From Winogradskyella echinorum (GTDB lineage Bacteria; Bacteroidota; Bacteroidia; Flavobacteriales; Flavobacteriaceae), in NCBI RefSeq assembly GCF_014297365.1, contig NZ_JACOQD010000001.1:1302001-1366000 (forward strand): a stretch of DNA of 64,000 nucleotides. Reading direction: 5' to 3'. The notes below the pieces were generated by a model. That model was given only the letters and a program-made list of their open reading frames with translations. It was not told the origin of the DNA and did no database searches. Shown here one piece after another: positions 17,557-27,235 of the stretch. Each line of letters opens with the position of its first letter. Position 1 is the first letter of the stretch. The translations under genes were made by a program, and so were the position numbers.

Positions 17557-17600
17557 TAAATTTGTAACCATTGTATAAGGTTGTATAATATGGTTACAAA
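17557..17600 (+). promoter_or_regulatory. Methyltransferase promoter with inverted-repeat operator across the start codon
   Basis: TAAATTTG at 17557-17564 is a -7 element. A perfect 11-bp inverted repeat has left arm TTTGTAACCAT at 17561-17571 and right arm ATGGTTACAAA at 17590-17600, separated by 18 bases. The right arm begins with the ATG of the gene. Between the arms TTGTATAA is repeated directly at 17571 and 17581 (10-base period). The arrangement fits repression of the gene by a dimer, most simply the N-terminal HTH of the methyltransferase itself. Confidence 0.65.
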
Positions 17601-18933
17601 AGATTATTATTCGCTTTCAGAAGCTGCCGAAAAACTTGGCAAAAGTAAAGAAACTCTTAGAAGATGGGATAGAGATGAAAAATTGATTGCAGCTAGAGAA
17701 CCCATTAGTGATTATAGAATTTATAAGAAATCAGAAATTGATTCTTTAATTGGGTTGTTTGATGATGAAATTGAGGAAACTACGAATAATTTTGAAGAGC
17801 CTTTTAAGGAATACAAAGTTTTAGAATTATTTGCAGGAGCTGGTGGTCTTGCAATTGGTTTAGAAAAAGCTGGAATAAAATGTGTTGCTTTAAATGAAAT
17901 AGATAAATGGGCTTGTCAAACACTGAGAGAAAATAGACCTAATTGGAATGTATTGGAAGGTGATATCAAAAGTTTTAATTTCGAAAAATATAGAAATGTA
18001 GTTGATGTTGTTACAGGTGGGTTTCCATGTCAAGCATTTAGTTATGCAGGAAAGAAATTAGGGTTAGAAGATGCAAGAGGAACTCTGTTTTATGAATTTG
18101 CAAGGGTCGTAAATGAGGTTAAACCTCCTATTTGTATTGGTGAAAATGTAAAAGGCTTATTGTCACATGAAAAAGGGAAAACACTTCAGGGTATGATATC
18201 TATTCTAGACGAAATTGGATACAATGTTGTTCCTGTTAAGGTGTTAAAGGCTATCAATTATAATGTTCCACAGAAACGAGAAAGATTGATTTTGGTTGGT
18301 ATTAGAAAAGATGTTGAAGTTAATTATGAATATCCGAAACCATATAACAAAATTTATAATCTTGTGGATGCTTTAAAAAAAGGGGACTTATATGATTCTG
18401 ATGTTCCTAAATCTGAAGGCTCAAAATACCCTCAACATAAAAAGGAAGTTTTAGATTTAGTACCTCCAAAAGGTTATTGGAGAGATTTACCACTAGATAT
18501 TCAGAAAGAATTTATGGGTAAAAGTTTTTATTTAGGGGGAGGAAAAACAGGAATGGCAAGAAGAATTGGTTGGGATGAGCCGAGCTTAACTCTAACATGT
18601 AGTCCTGCCCAAAAACAAACAGAGCGTTGTCATCCAGATGAAACACGACCTTTTACGGTTAGAGAATATGCAAGAATTCAAACATTTCCTGATGAGTGGA
18701 AATTCATGGGTTCTGTTTCTCAGCAATATAAACAAATAGGAAATGCAGTTCCTTGTAATTTGGGTCTGGAAGTTGGTTATTCTATTATTAAGTTTTTAAA
18801 TAAACTTTATCGGAATAATCAGGAAAATTTAGCTTCTATTTCTATTGATAAAGCATCAATAGTTTCCTCTAATACTTTTGTTCCATCGACTTCTAGGGCA
18901 ACATCACCAACAGCATCGATGAGTTCAAAATAA
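17590..18933 (+). CDS. C5-cytosine DNA methyltransferase with N-terminal MerR-like HTH (type II R-M)
   Basis: This 447-residue protein methylates cytosine C5 in the recognition site of a type II system. Residues 1-60 are a MerR-type helix-turn-helix (YSLSEAAEKLGKSKETLRRW). The catalytic domain follows: FAGAGGLAIG at 81-90 (AdoMet), catalytic Cys147 in GGFPCQAF, GENVKG near 184-189, then motifs in IGWDEPSLTLT and QIGNAVPCNLG. The start ATG at 17590 is preferred; the frame upstream begins with TTG. The final 35 residues lie in a 115-bp overlap with the convergent endonuclease gene and look non-conserved. The HTH probably gives autoregulation. Target sequence not readable. Confidence 0.92.
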   Translation: MVTKDYYSLSEAAEKLGKSKETLRRWDRDEKLIAAREPISDYRIYKKSEIDSLIGLFDDEIEETTNNFEEPFKEYKVLELFAGAGGLAIGLEKAGIKCVALNEIDKWACQTLRENRPNWNVLEGDIKSFNFEKYRNVVDVVTGGFPCQAFSYAGKKLGLEDARGTLFYEFARVVNEVKPPICIGENVKGLLSHEKGKTLQGMISILDEIGYNVVPVKVLKAINYNVPQKRERLILVGIRKDVEVNYEYPKPYNKIYNLVDALKKGDLYDSDVPKSEGSKYPQHKKEVLDLVPPKGYWRDLPLDIQKEFMGKSFYLGGGKTGMARRIGWDEPSLTLTCSPAQKQTERCHPDETRPFTVREYARIQTFPDEWKFMGSVSQQYKQIGNAVPCNLGLEVGYSIIKFLNKLYRNNQENLASISIDKASIVSSNTFVPSTSRATSPTASMSSK

Positions 18934-19526
18934 AAATCATCTTTTCCTGTTAACCTATGCCAAAACGATTTACCAATAATTACGGGGTATCTTTCGTTTA
19001 TTCTTTTGTAATGTGAACTTAATTCAATTTCCTCACCATAGATAACTCCAACAATCATGTCGTTAATTCCGATGTTTAAGTTATTTGTTCTGCCTAAGTT
19101 AATAGTCCCTTGAAAATGACCAAATATGGTTTCAACGTCATCGTGGTTTATTGTATTAGGTCCGGATTTTAATTGGCAATATTTTTTACTACCATCTATA
19201 GCATCAATAAATTCAATATCTATTCCTGGTGTTGTAGACCCGAATCCTTCAAAAAGTTCACTAATTAGTTTTTGAATTCTCATACCAAATGAAGTGTTGA
19301 TTGATGAGCCTAATACCCTAGGTAGTACCAAAGCCTCAGCGATACTTCTAGGGTCATCGTTACCTTTTAAAAAATTAGCTAAATACTTAAACAGAAAAGG
19401 GTTTACATTGTAATTCGATAATTTCCCAGCTTTTGCACAGGCTCTGGTAATATGTGATTCAACTATTTCATCTCTAAAAAACTGTTTTGCTTTTTCTAAA
19501 AGTAATAAACGTTGCTCGTTATTCAT
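18819..19526 (-). CDS. Type II restriction endonuclease, PmeII-like family
   Basis: This 235-residue protein is recognised from its overall pattern as a restriction enzyme of the PmeII-like family. Examples are FFRDEIVESHI, NPFLFKYLANFLKG, and GSSINTSFG. The PD-(D/E)xK-type core is probably GIDIEFID ... KKYCQLKSG, in which Asp and the QxK pair act with Mg2+ in DNA cleavage. It converges with the C5-methyltransferase and overlaps its 3' end by 115 bases. Its start lies 14 bases after the pepP stop on the same strand, so it may be read from the pepP promoter; no own promoter was identified. The recognition site is unknown. Confidence 0.8.
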   Translation of the reverse strand: MNNEQRLLLLEKAKQFFRDEIVESHITRACAKAGKLSNYNVNPFLFKYLANFLKGNDDPRSIAEALVLPRVLGSSINTSFGMRIQKLISELFEGFGSTTPGIDIEFIDAIDGSKKYCQLKSGPNTINHDDVETIFGHFQGTINLGRTNNLNIGINDMIVGVIYGEEIELSSHYKRINERYPVIIGKSFWHRLTGKDDFYFELIDAVGDVALEVDGTKVLEETIDALSIEIEAKFS

Positions 19527-19540
19527 TTTTGATAATATTT

Positions 19541-20833
19541 TTAAGAATTCATAATCTCCTCAATCTCCTCAACCTCAATAGGAATATTACGCATCAAATT
19601 AAAAGGTTCTCCATTGTCTTGTATCACCACATCATCTTCCAAACGGATGCCAAAACCTTCATCTGGAATATAAATACCAGGTTCTACGGTAAAGACCATA
19701 TTGGCTTGCATAGGTTCGTGTAGTAAACCATAATCGTGCGTGTCTAATCCCATATGGTGCGACGTGCCATGCATAAAGTATTTTTTATAGGCTGGCCAAT
19801 CTGAGTTTTCGTTTTGTACATCGGCTTTGTCTAAAAGGCCAAGACCTAAAAGTTCAGACGTCATAAGTTTGCCAACTTCAATATGGTATTGTTCCCAAAG
19901 CGTACCAGGAACAAGCATTTTTGTGGCTTCGTTTTTTACGCGTAGGACGGCATTGTAAACCGCTTTTTGGCGGTCGTTGTACTTACCAGAAACAGGAATG
20001 GTACGCGTCATATCACTCGAGTAATTGGCATATTCTGCGCCTGCGTCGATAAGAATCAATTCGCCAGCTTTACACTGTTGGTTGTTCTCTATATAATGTA
20101 ACACGTTAGCGTTGTTTCCAGAACCTATAATCGGAGTATAAGCAAAACCTCTAGAACGGTTATTGAGGAATTCGTGCATGAATTCGGCTTCGAGATTGTA
20201 TTCCCAAACACCTGGTTTTGTAAATTGTAGAACACGTCTAAAGCCTTTTTCGGTAATGTTACAAGCTTGCTGAATTAAATCGATTTCAATCTGGTCTTTT
20301 ACTGAACGCAAACGTTGCAAAATAGGATTGCTCTTTGCCACACTATGCGCAGGATATTTGTCTTTTAGCCATTTTGTAAAACGGTCTTCGCGTGTTTCGG
20401 TTTCTACATTAGCTCTGTAATGCTCGTTGGTGTTAATATAAACCGTATCGCATTGGGTCATAATTTCGAACATCACTTTTTCTAGGTCTTGCAACCAGTA
20501 CACAGTTTTTATACCAGAAGTTTCAAAGGCTTTTTCTTTGGTCAGTTTTTCACCTTCCCAAATAGCAATGTGCTCGTTGGTTTCTTTTAAGAATAAAATC
20601 TCACGATGCTTTTCCTTTGGACAATCTGGAAACAGTACCAAAATACTTTCTTCCTGATCCACACCACTTAAATAAAAAATATCTCTATGTTGCTGAAAAG
20701 GCATGGTGCTATCTGCACTAATTGGGTAAATATCGTTAGAATTAAAAACCGCCAAACTGCTTGGTTGCATAAACTTGGCAAAGTTTTTACGGTTTTTTAT
20801 AAAGAGGTTGCGGTCTATTAAATCGTATTTCAT
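19541..20833 (-). CDS. pepP: Aminopeptidase P family Xaa-Pro aminopeptidase
   Basis: This 430-residue M24B metallopeptidase removes N-terminal residues in front of proline in the cytoplasm. An N-terminal AMP_N domain covers about residues 1-140. The dinuclear metal ligands are visible: Asp in LIDAGAEY, Asp in YSSDMTRT, His in HGTSHHMGLDTHD, Glu in TVEPGIYIP and Glu in IRLEDDV. Length fits the family. The restriction endonuclease gene follows it by 14 bases on the same strand. Upstream is an intergenic region with a short interspersed repeat. Confidence 0.94.
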   Translation of the reverse strand: MKYDLIDRNLFIKNRKNFAKFMQPSSLAVFNSNDIYPISADSTMPFQQHRDIFYLSGVDQEESILVLFPDCPKEKHREILFLKETNEHIAIWEGEKLTKEKAFETSGIKTVYWLQDLEKVMFEIMTQCDTVYINTNEHYRANVETETREDRFTKWLKDKYPAHSVAKSNPILQRLRSVKDQIEIDLIQQACNITEKGFRRVLQFTKPGVWEYNLEAEFMHEFLNNRSRGFAYTPIIGSGNNANVLHYIENNQQCKAGELILIDAGAEYANYSSDMTRTIPVSGKYNDRQKAVYNAVLRVKNEATKMLVPGTLWEQYHIEVGKLMTSELLGLGLLDKADVQNENSDWPAYKKYFMHGTSHHMGLDTHDYGLLHEPMQANMVFTVEPGIYIPDEGFGIRLEDDVVIQDNGEPFNLMRNIPIEVEEIEEIMNS

Positions 20834-20875
20834 TTGAAAATTTTTATTGTATTAATCTGCAATATAAATCGTTGC

Positions 20876-20924
20876 CATTCTGAATTTATTTCAGAATCTG
20901 AAACAAGTTCAGATGGACAAAAAC
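20876..20924. repeat. Short interspersed palindromic repeat, family B (compound copy)
   Basis: CATTCTGAA-x6-TTTCAGAATCTG is followed by GAAACAAGTTCAGATGGAC. The motif, paired CTGAA and TTCAG with a short AT spacer followed by GGAC or TGAC, recurs at 31549-31620, 46899-46926 and 47271-47297, always between genes. It lies between pepP and the terminator of the Gly-rich gene. Confidence 0.65.
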
Positions 20925-20980
20925 TAATTGTTGAACAAAATCTTAATTAAGTGTTTCAAAAATACCAATTTGCTAGGCAT

Positions 20981-21010
20981 AAAAAAAGGCAATCTGTAAT
21001 AAGATTGCCT
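20981..21010 (-). terminator. Rho-independent terminator after the Gly-rich membrane protein gene
   Basis: Stem GGCAATC (20988-20994) pairs with GATTGCC (21003-21009), and on the minus strand is followed by seven T residues. It lies 24 bases after the stop of the minus-strand gene at 21034. Confidence 0.8.
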
Positions 21011-21033
21011 TCATTTGTATAATTTGGTAAAAG

Positions 21034-21333
21034 TTATTTAGCCATTGCTTTTTTCACCATGCCAATAATAGCCATAAGGATACCACCACCAACACCACCT
21101 CCAGCAACGCTGCCTAAAATGCTTGTTAGATCCATACTCGCAGAAGCCTCTGCAGCTTCAGCACCACCAAGGCCTAACATGCCCATAACGGTTCCGCCAA
21201 GTCCTCCACCGAGAATTCCAACGACTGAATTCCAAAGTGTTCCTAAAGATGATCCTTTCATAAGCTTGCCAGCGATATTTCCACCGACAGCTCCGCTGAC
21301 CAATTGAATAATTAAAGGTAAATACTCTTCCAT
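21034..21333 (-). CDS. Small Gly/Ala-rich membrane protein
   Basis: This 99-residue hydrophobic protein has repeated glycine motifs (GAVGGNIAGKLM, ILGGGLGGTVMG, VAGGGVGGGILMA) typical of glycine-zipper membrane proteins. Two to three hydrophobic segments are likely, at about 5-25, 35-55 and 70-92. Similar small proteins beginning PLIIQLVSGAVGGN are widespread, and their function is not established. It is a single-gene unit with its own terminator. A channel-like or membrane-perturbing role is possible but unsupported. Confidence 0.75.
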   Translation of the reverse strand: MEEYLPLIIQLVSGAVGGNIAGKLMKGSSLGTLWNSVVGILGGGLGGTVMGMLGLGGAEAAEASASMDLTSILGSVAGGGVGGGILMAIIGMVKKAMAK

Positions 21334-21575
21334 TTTAATATAAATTTATTAGTTAATCGCGCTCAATGTAATGAAATTATTTAAAAAAATGTTAAAAAAT
21401 AATGAAATTGATATATTTTGAGGGTCAAAATTATCAAATAAACAAAAAGCAGATAGTGTTAAACTTTAGTTGTCGTTCTTTATAATTCTGATGGAAATGA
21501 TTAATTTTAGAAACTTGATAAAGTAAAAAAGACTGTCTAATTATGACAGTTTTAAAAAGCTAAAAACCAACCAAC

Positions 21576-24419
21576 ATGTCACATTCAAAATTCCTAACGC
21601 TCATCTTATTTGTGAGCTCATTTTTTGCCATTGCGCAACAACCAGCAACATCTGCTGAAACTGTAAAAAAAGCATTAGAACAAAAAGAAGCAATGATGCA
21701 ATCGTCATTGGTTAAAAATGTGCCTTTTGAAAATATTGGACCAACAGTGATGAGTGGTCGTGTGGTCGATGTAGATGCAAATCCAGAGATGCCTTCAGAG
21801 TTTTATGTAGGTTATGCGTCTGGTGGTGTTTGGCATACAACTAATAATGGAACCTCATTTACACCAATTTTAGATAATGCGGTTACTCAAAATGTAGGAG
21901 ATATTGCTGTCGATTGGAAAACCAGAACCATTTGGGTTGGTACAGGAGAAAATAACAGCTCTCGATCTAGTTATGCAGGTATTGGGATATTAAAATCTAC
22001 AGATAATGGTAAAACATGGGAACATGTTGGCTTAGAAGATTCGCATCATATAGGTCGTATTCTTATTAATCCAAATAATCCGGATGAAGTGGTTATTGGA
22101 GCTACTGGTCATTTGTATTCTCCTAATGACGAACGTGGTATTTATAAAACGACTGATGGAGGAAAAACATGGGACAAAACCTTGTTTGTAGATACTATGA
22201 GCGGAATTATTGATGTGCAACACGCACCAGGTAATTTTGATGTAATGATGGCATCGTCTTGGACACGAGATCGAAAAGCATGGAATTTTACAGGAAGTGG
22301 TGAAGGGTCTGCCATCTATAAAAGTACAGATGGAGGAGATACTTGGGAAAAAGTGTCCACTGCAAAAAGCGGCTTTCCGACAGGAGATGGTGTTGGTAGA
22401 ATTGGTATTGCAATGTTTAACGAAAATATAGTGTATGCATTACACGACAGTCAGTTTCATAGAAAAAGCGAGGCTAAAAAAAGAGAATCTTCTGGGTTAA
22501 CGAAAGATGATTTTAAAACCATGAGTGTTTCAGATTTTATGAAGCTCGAAGACAAAGCGCTTAACACCTATTTAAAAACTAATGGATTTCAAGAAAAATA
22601 CAGAGCTTCTAACGTTAAACAATTAGTAAGTAGTGGCAGTGTAAAACCAATAGATTTAGCTCACTACCTAGAAGATGCTAATGCGATGTTGTTTGATACT
22701 CCTGTTGTTGGTGCCGAAGTTTACAAAAGTACTGATGGCGGAAAAACATGGAAAAAAACACACAAGGATTATATAGATGGCTTATACTTTAGTTATGGTT
22801 ATTATTTTGGAGAAATTAGAGTAAGTCCAAAAGACGAAAACGGAATCTACATCATGGGAGTTCCATTTTTAAAATCTAAAGATGGTGGAAAATCATTCAC
22901 TTCTATTAGTCGTGAAAATGTGCACTCAGATCATCAGGCTTTATGGATAAATCCAAACAATCCTAATCATTTAATTAATGGTAACGATGGAGGCTTAAAC
23001 ATGAGTTACGATGATGGAGAGCATTGGACAAAGTTAAATTCACTTTCAGTAGGGCAGTTTTATTCAATTAATGTAGATAATGAAAAACCATACAATGTTT
23101 ATGGTGGTTTACAAGATAATGGAGTTTGGGTTGGTGCAAACAATGCCAGACAAAATAGTAGCTGGCACCAAAGTGGTAAATATCCATGGGAATCTATTAT
23201 GGGAGGAGATGGTATGCAAGTACAGATTGATAATAGAGACGCAAACTTAGTATATACTGGTTTTCAGTTCGGAAATTATTATAGAATAAATAGAGAAACC
23301 GGTGAGTTTAAACGTTTAGATATAAAGCATACTTTAGGCGAAACACCTTATAGATTCAACTGGCAAACACCAATTTTATTATCACCACATAATCAAGACA
23401 TCTTGTATTTAGGAGGTAATAAATTAATGCGTTCTATGAATAAAGGAAACGATTGGGAAGCTATAAGTGGAGATTTAACCAATGGAGGTAAAAAAGGAAA
23501 TGTGGCTTATGGCACCTTAACTTCTATTAGCGAAAGTCCATTTCAATTCGGATTAATTTATGCTGGAAGTGATGATGGTATGGTTAGTGTGACTAAAAAT
23601 TCTGGAGGCAGTTGGACCAATATTACAGGAAATTTACCAAAAGATTTATGGGTAAGTAGAGTTATTGCTTCGCAACACAAAAAGGAACGTGTTTATGTAA
23701 CATTGAATGGATATCGTTGGGACGACTTTAAAGTATATGTTTATATGAGTGATAATTATGGACAAACTTGGAAAGATATAAGTGGTAACATACCAACATC
23801 TCCGGTAAATGTAATTAAAGAAGATCCTTCAAACGAAGGTATTTTATACTTAGGAACCGATAATGGAGCTTATGTGTCTTTTAATAATGGTGACTCTTGG
23901 GAGGCGTTTTCAAACGGATTACCAAATGTTGCTGTGCATGATATGGTTATTCAACCAGAGGCAAAAGACTTATTATTAGGTACACATGGTCGAAGTATTT
24001 ATAAAGCGAATATTGCCACGTTGCAAAAGATGAATTCAGATATGCAGTCTAAAACGATTTCAATTTTCGAAATGAGTCCTATCCGCTCTTCTGGTCGTTG
24101 GGGAAGTTCGCGTAGTCAATGGTCTAATGCTTTTGAGCCTAATGAAACGATTCAATTTTATAGCGCTGATTCGGGATCAAAAACAATTAAAATTTTATCA
24201 GAAAAAGGAGCAGAGCTAAATAGAATCAAGGTTAACGCTGATAAAGGTTTTAACTATGTAGATTACAATTTAGAATTAACTGAAAAAGGAAAAAAAGCCT
24301 TAATGAAAGAAAATACAAGTATTAAGGTTAAAAAATCTGGTAATGGAAAATATTATTTACCAAAAGGTATTTATACAGTTCAAATAGATAATGCTAAGAC
24401 AAAGCTTGATATTAAATAA
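21576..24419 (+). CDS. Secreted sortilin/VPS10-type BNR-repeat protein
   Basis: This 947-residue protein has a signal peptide ending near AIAQQ and a large beta-propeller made of Asp-box (BNR) repeats such as STDNGKTWE, TTDGGKTWD, STDGGDTWE and MSDNYGQTWK. It is often annotated as glycosyl hydrolase, but no catalytic glycosidase motif was identified. The VPS10/sortilin label describes the fold only. A C-terminal beta-rich domain (about 840-947) ends with KGIYTVQIDN. I see no clear type IX sorting domain. It is a single-gene unit with no promoter matching the consensus in the 242-base upstream gap. Confidence 0.85.
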   Translation: MSHSKFLTLILFVSSFFAIAQQPATSAETVKKALEQKEAMMQSSLVKNVPFENIGPTVMSGRVVDVDANPEMPSEFYVGYASGGVWHTTNNGTSFTPILDNAVTQNVGDIAVDWKTRTIWVGTGENNSSRSSYAGIGILKSTDNGKTWEHVGLEDSHHIGRILINPNNPDEVVIGATGHLYSPNDERGIYKTTDGGKTWDKTLFVDTMSGIIDVQHAPGNFDVMMASSWTRDRKAWNFTGSGEGSAIYKSTDGGDTWEKVSTAKSGFPTGDGVGRIGIAMFNENIVYALHDSQFHRKSEAKKRESSGLTKDDFKTMSVSDFMKLEDKALNTYLKTNGFQEKYRASNVKQLVSSGSVKPIDLAHYLEDANAMLFDTPVVGAEVYKSTDGGKTWKKTHKDYIDGLYFSYGYYFGEIRVSPKDENGIYIMGVPFLKSKDGGKSFTSISRENVHSDHQALWINPNNPNHLINGNDGGLNMSYDDGEHWTKLNSLSVGQFYSINVDNEKPYNVYGGLQDNGVWVGANNARQNSSWHQSGKYPWESIMGGDGMQVQIDNRDANLVYTGFQFGNYYRINRETGEFKRLDIKHTLGETPYRFNWQTPILLSPHNQDILYLGGNKLMRSMNKGNDWEAISGDLTNGGKKGNVAYGTLTSISESPFQFGLIYAGSDDGMVSVTKNSGGSWTNITGNLPKDLWVSRVIASQHKKERVYVTLNGYRWDDFKVYVYMSDNYGQTWKDISGNIPTSPVNVIKEDPSNEGILYLGTDNGAYVSFNNGDSWEAFSNGLPNVAVHDMVIQPEAKDLLLGTHGRSIYKANIATLQKMNSDMQSKTISIFEMSPIRSSGRWGSSRSQWSNAFEPNETIQFYSADSGSKTIKILSEKGAELNRIKVNADKGFNYVDYNLELTEKGKKALMKENTSIKVKKSGNGKYYLPKGIYTVQIDNAKTKLDIK

Positions 24420-24459
24420 TAAAAGCTAATTAAAACGATTCTAAATAGGTAATTAAAAT

Positions 24460-24493
24460 ACAGCGCAGTTGGCAATAAACCAATTGCGCTGTA
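24460..24493. terminator. Hairpin between the BNR gene and sdhC
   Basis: ACAGCGCAGTTGG (24460-24472) pairs with CCAATTGCGCTGT (24480-24492) with one G-T pair. There is no strong T run afterwards. It overlaps the sdh promoter boxes, so it may end the BNR transcript or affect sdh transcription. Confidence 0.5.
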
Positions 24494-24499
24494 TCTTTG
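24469..24499 (+). promoter_or_regulatory. sdhCAB promoter
   Basis: TTG at 24469-24471, a 20-base spacer and TATCTTTG at 24492-24499 match the Bacteroidota consensus; the sdhC ATG is 27 bases further. Both boxes are within or next to the hairpin at 24460-24492. Confidence 0.6.
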
Positions 24500-24526
24500 T
24501 AATACAAATAATTAACTACAATTATA

Positions 24527-25201
24527 ATGAGCGGAATTCTAAATTCTTCGATTGGAAGAAAGTTTGCCATGGCACTTTCGGCACTCTTCCTGATGGTTTT
24601 CTTATTACAACATTTTGCAATTAACTTACTCTCAGTGTTTAGCGGAGATACGTTTAATGAGGTTTCTCATTTTATGGGAACCTTTTGGGCTGTACAATAT
24701 CTATTACAACCTGTATTAATTTTTGGCGTAATCTTTCACTTTGTAATGGGTTTTGTTTTAGAGATAAAAAACAATAAAGCAAGACAAATTAGTTATGCAA
24801 AAAATAATGGTGCTGCAAATTCTACATGGATGAGTAGAAATATGATTTGGAGCGGTTTGGCAATATTAGCTTTTATGGTATTGCATTTTATTGATTTTTG
24901 GATTCCAGAAATCAATACAAAATATATCGTAGGTGATATGTCTGGTATGCATAATGGGGAATACAGATATTTTCATGAATTAGTTGAAAAATTTCATAGT
25001 CCATTGCGTGTCGGAGCTTATGTTGTAGCATTTGTATTCTTAGCATTACACTTATTACATGGCTTTAATTCGGCATTTCAATCTATTGGTGCAAATAATA
25101 AGTACACCAAAGGATTGAAAACGTTTAGTAAAGTATATGCAATTGGTATTCCGTTAGGATTCATCTTTATTGCATTATTTCATCATTTAACAGGACATTA
25201 A
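24527..25201 (+). CDS. sdhC: Succinate dehydrogenase cytochrome b subunit
   Basis: This 224-residue membrane anchor carries the haem b groups and the menaquinone site of the Bacteroidota (type B) succinate:quinone oxidoreductase. About five membrane segments are seen, starting with SALFLMVFLLQHFAINLL. His residues suitable as haem ligands lie within them (LLQHFAIN, VIFHFVMG, LHFIDFW, ALHLLHGF). A single anchor subunit in place of separate SdhC and SdhD is normal for this type. It leads the sdhC-sdhA-sdhB operon. Confidence 0.93.
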   Translation: MSGILNSSIGRKFAMALSALFLMVFLLQHFAINLLSVFSGDTFNEVSHFMGTFWAVQYLLQPVLIFGVIFHFVMGFVLEIKNNKARQISYAKNNGAANSTWMSRNMIWSGLAILAFMVLHFIDFWIPEINTKYIVGDMSGMHNGEYRYFHELVEKFHSPLRVGAYVVAFVFLALHLLHGFNSAFQSIGANNKYTKGLKTFSKVYAIGIPLGFIFIALFHHLTGH

Positions 25202-25214
25202 AAAATAGCTTTCT

Positions 25215-27227
25215 ATGGCTTTAGATTCAAAAATACCAAAAGGTCCAATTAAAGATAAATGGACAGATTATAAAAATAATATCGACTTAGTGAATCCGGC
25301 TAACAAGCGTAACATTGATGTTATTGTTGTTGGTACTGGTTTAGCAGGTGGTTCTGCAGCTGCTACTTTAGCAGAACTAGGATATAATGTAAAAGCATTT
25401 TGTTTTCAAGATTCGCCAAGGCGTGCGCACTCTATTGCAGCACAAGGAGGAATTAATGCAGCAAAAAACTACCAAGGTGATGGTGACTCAACATACCGAT
25501 TATTTTACGATACAGTAAAAGGTGGAGATTATCGTTCACGTGAGGCAAACGTTTACCGTTTAGCTGAGGTGTCTGCAAATATTATTGACCAATGTGTTGC
25601 TCAAGGTGTTCCTTTTGCAAGAGAGTATGGTGGATTATTAGATAACCGTTCGTTTGGAGGAGTATTAGTATCTCGTACTTTTTACGCAGCTGGACAAACA
25701 GGACAACAATTATTATTAGGAGCGTATTCTGCTATGAACCGTCAAATTGGTCGTGGTAAAATTAAAATGTACAACCGTCACGAAATGTTAGACGTTGTAA
25801 AAGTTGATGGAAAAGCTCGTGGTATTATAACACGTAACCTAATTACTGGTGAAATTGAAAGACACTCAGCACACGCTGTTGTTTTAGGAACTGGTGGTTA
25901 TGGTAACGTATTCTTCTTATCAACAAACGCGATGGGAAGTAATGTAACTGCAGCATGGAAAGCTCACAAACGTGGTGCTTACTTTGCAAATCCATGTTAC
26001 ACACAAATTCACCCAACTTGTATTCCTGTTTCTGGAGACCATCAGTCTAAACTAACATTAATGTCTGAGTCTCTTCGTAACGATGGACGTATTTGGGTAC
26101 CAAAACACATGAAAGATGTTGAGGCTATTAAAGCAGGAACTTTAAAACCAAAAGATCTAGCAGAAGAAGATAGAGATTACTACTTAGAACGTCGTTATCC
26201 TGCCTTTGGTAACTTAGTACCTCGTGATGTTGCCTCTCGTGCAGCAAAAGAACGTTGCGATGCTGGTTTTGGTGTAAATGCTACTGGTGAAGCTGTTTTC
26301 TTAGATTTTGCTTCGGCAATAACACGTTACGGAAAGGAGCAAGCACACGTTAAAGGATTAAATGAAAATGATGCCGCTTTAGTTAAGAAACTAGGACAAG
26401 AAGTTGTAAAAAATAAGTATGGAAACTTATTCCAAATGTATGAGAAGATTGTAGATCAAAATCCATACGAAACACCAATGATGATTTATCCTGCAGTACA
26501 CTACACCATGGGTGGAGTTTGGGTAGATTATAACTTAATGACAACGGTTCCTGGTTTATATTGTATTGGTGAAGCTAATTTCTCAGATCATGGTGCAAAC
26601 AGACTTGGTGCATCGGCATTAATGCAAGGTTTAGCTGATGGTTATTTTGTATTACCATATACAATAGGTGATTATCTGTCTGATGATATTAGAACAGGAC
26701 CAATTTCTACAGATACTAAAGAGTTTGAAGAAGCGGAAAAGGAAGTAAAAGATAGATTAAATTTCTTTGTAACTAATGAAGGTACACACTCAGTAGATTA
26801 TTTCCACAAGAAATTAGGAAAAATTATGTGGAACAAAGTTGGTATGTCTAGAAATGTTAAAGGACTTACTGAGGCAATTTCAGAGATAAAAGAACTTAGA
26901 GCTCAGTTTTGGAAAGATGTAAAAGTTCCTGGCACTAACGAAGAATACAACGAAGAATTAGCAAAAGCAGGTCGTGTAGCAGATTTCCTAGAGCTTGGAG
27001 AGCTATTCGCTAAAGATGCACTAAATAGAGAAGAATCTTGTGGTGGACACTTTAGAGAAGACTCTGTAGAATTAGATGGCGAACAAAAAGGGGAAGCCTT
27101 ACGTGATGATGAAAACTTTGCATACGTTGCGGCTTGGGAATATAATGGAGAACCTAGTGATGCTGTTTTACATAAAGAGCAATTAGAGTTTAATGATATT
27201 GAATTAAAACAAAGATCATATAAATAA
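25215..27227 (+). CDS. sdhA: Succinate dehydrogenase flavoprotein subunit
   Basis: This 670-residue protein oxidises succinate to fumarate on a covalent FAD. The FAD-binding [19 protein letters not shown] is at about 36-54. [13 protein letters not shown] contains the His that is usually flavinylated. Substrate-binding parts include the HYTMGG and HGANRLGAS motifs. Length is typical of type B enzymes. It is 13 bases after sdhC and 8 bases before sdhB. It acts in the TCA cycle and respiration at the cytoplasmic side of the inner membrane. Confidence 0.97.
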   Translation: MALDSKIPKGPIKDKWTDYKNNIDLVNPANKRNIDVIVVGTGLAGGSAAATLAELGYNVKAFCFQDSPRRAHSIAAQGGINAAKNYQGDGDSTYRLFYDTVKGGDYRSREANVYRLAEVSANIIDQCVAQGVPFAREYGGLLDNRSFGGVLVSRTFYAAGQTGQQLLLGAYSAMNRQIGRGKIKMYNRHEMLDVVKVDGKARGIITRNLITGEIERHSAHAVVLGTGGYGNVFFLSTNAMGSNVTAAWKAHKRGAYFANPCYTQIHPTCIPVSGDHQSKLTLMSESLRNDGRIWVPKHMKDVEAIKAGTLKPKDLAEEDRDYYLERRYPAFGNLVPRDVASRAAKERCDAGFGVNATGEAVFLDFASAITRYGKEQAHVKGLNENDAALVKKLGQEVVKNKYGNLFQMYEKIVDQNPYETPMMIYPAVHYTMGGVWVDYNLMTTVPGLYCIGEANFSDHGANRLGASALMQGLADGYFVLPYTIGDYLSDDIRTGPISTDTKEFEEAEKEVKDRLNFFVTNEGTHSVDYFHKKLGKIMWNKVGMSRNVKGLTEAISEIKELRAQFWKDVKVPGTNEEYNEELAKAGRVADFLELGELFAKDALNREESCGGHFREDSVELDGEQKGEALRDDENFAYVAAWEYNGEPSDAVLHKEQLEFNDIELKQRSYK

Positions 27228-27235
27228 GGAAAGCT

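Noticed and set aside
18829-18933. A possible functional C-terminal domain of the methyltransferase
   Set aside because: The residues after FLNKLY are Ser/Thr-rich and lie wholly in the overlap with the endonuclease gene; no methyltransferase motif is there.
21576-24419. Glycosyl hydrolase activity of the BNR-repeat protein
   Set aside because: Only Asp-box propeller repeats are seen; no catalytic motif of a known glycosidase family could be pointed out.
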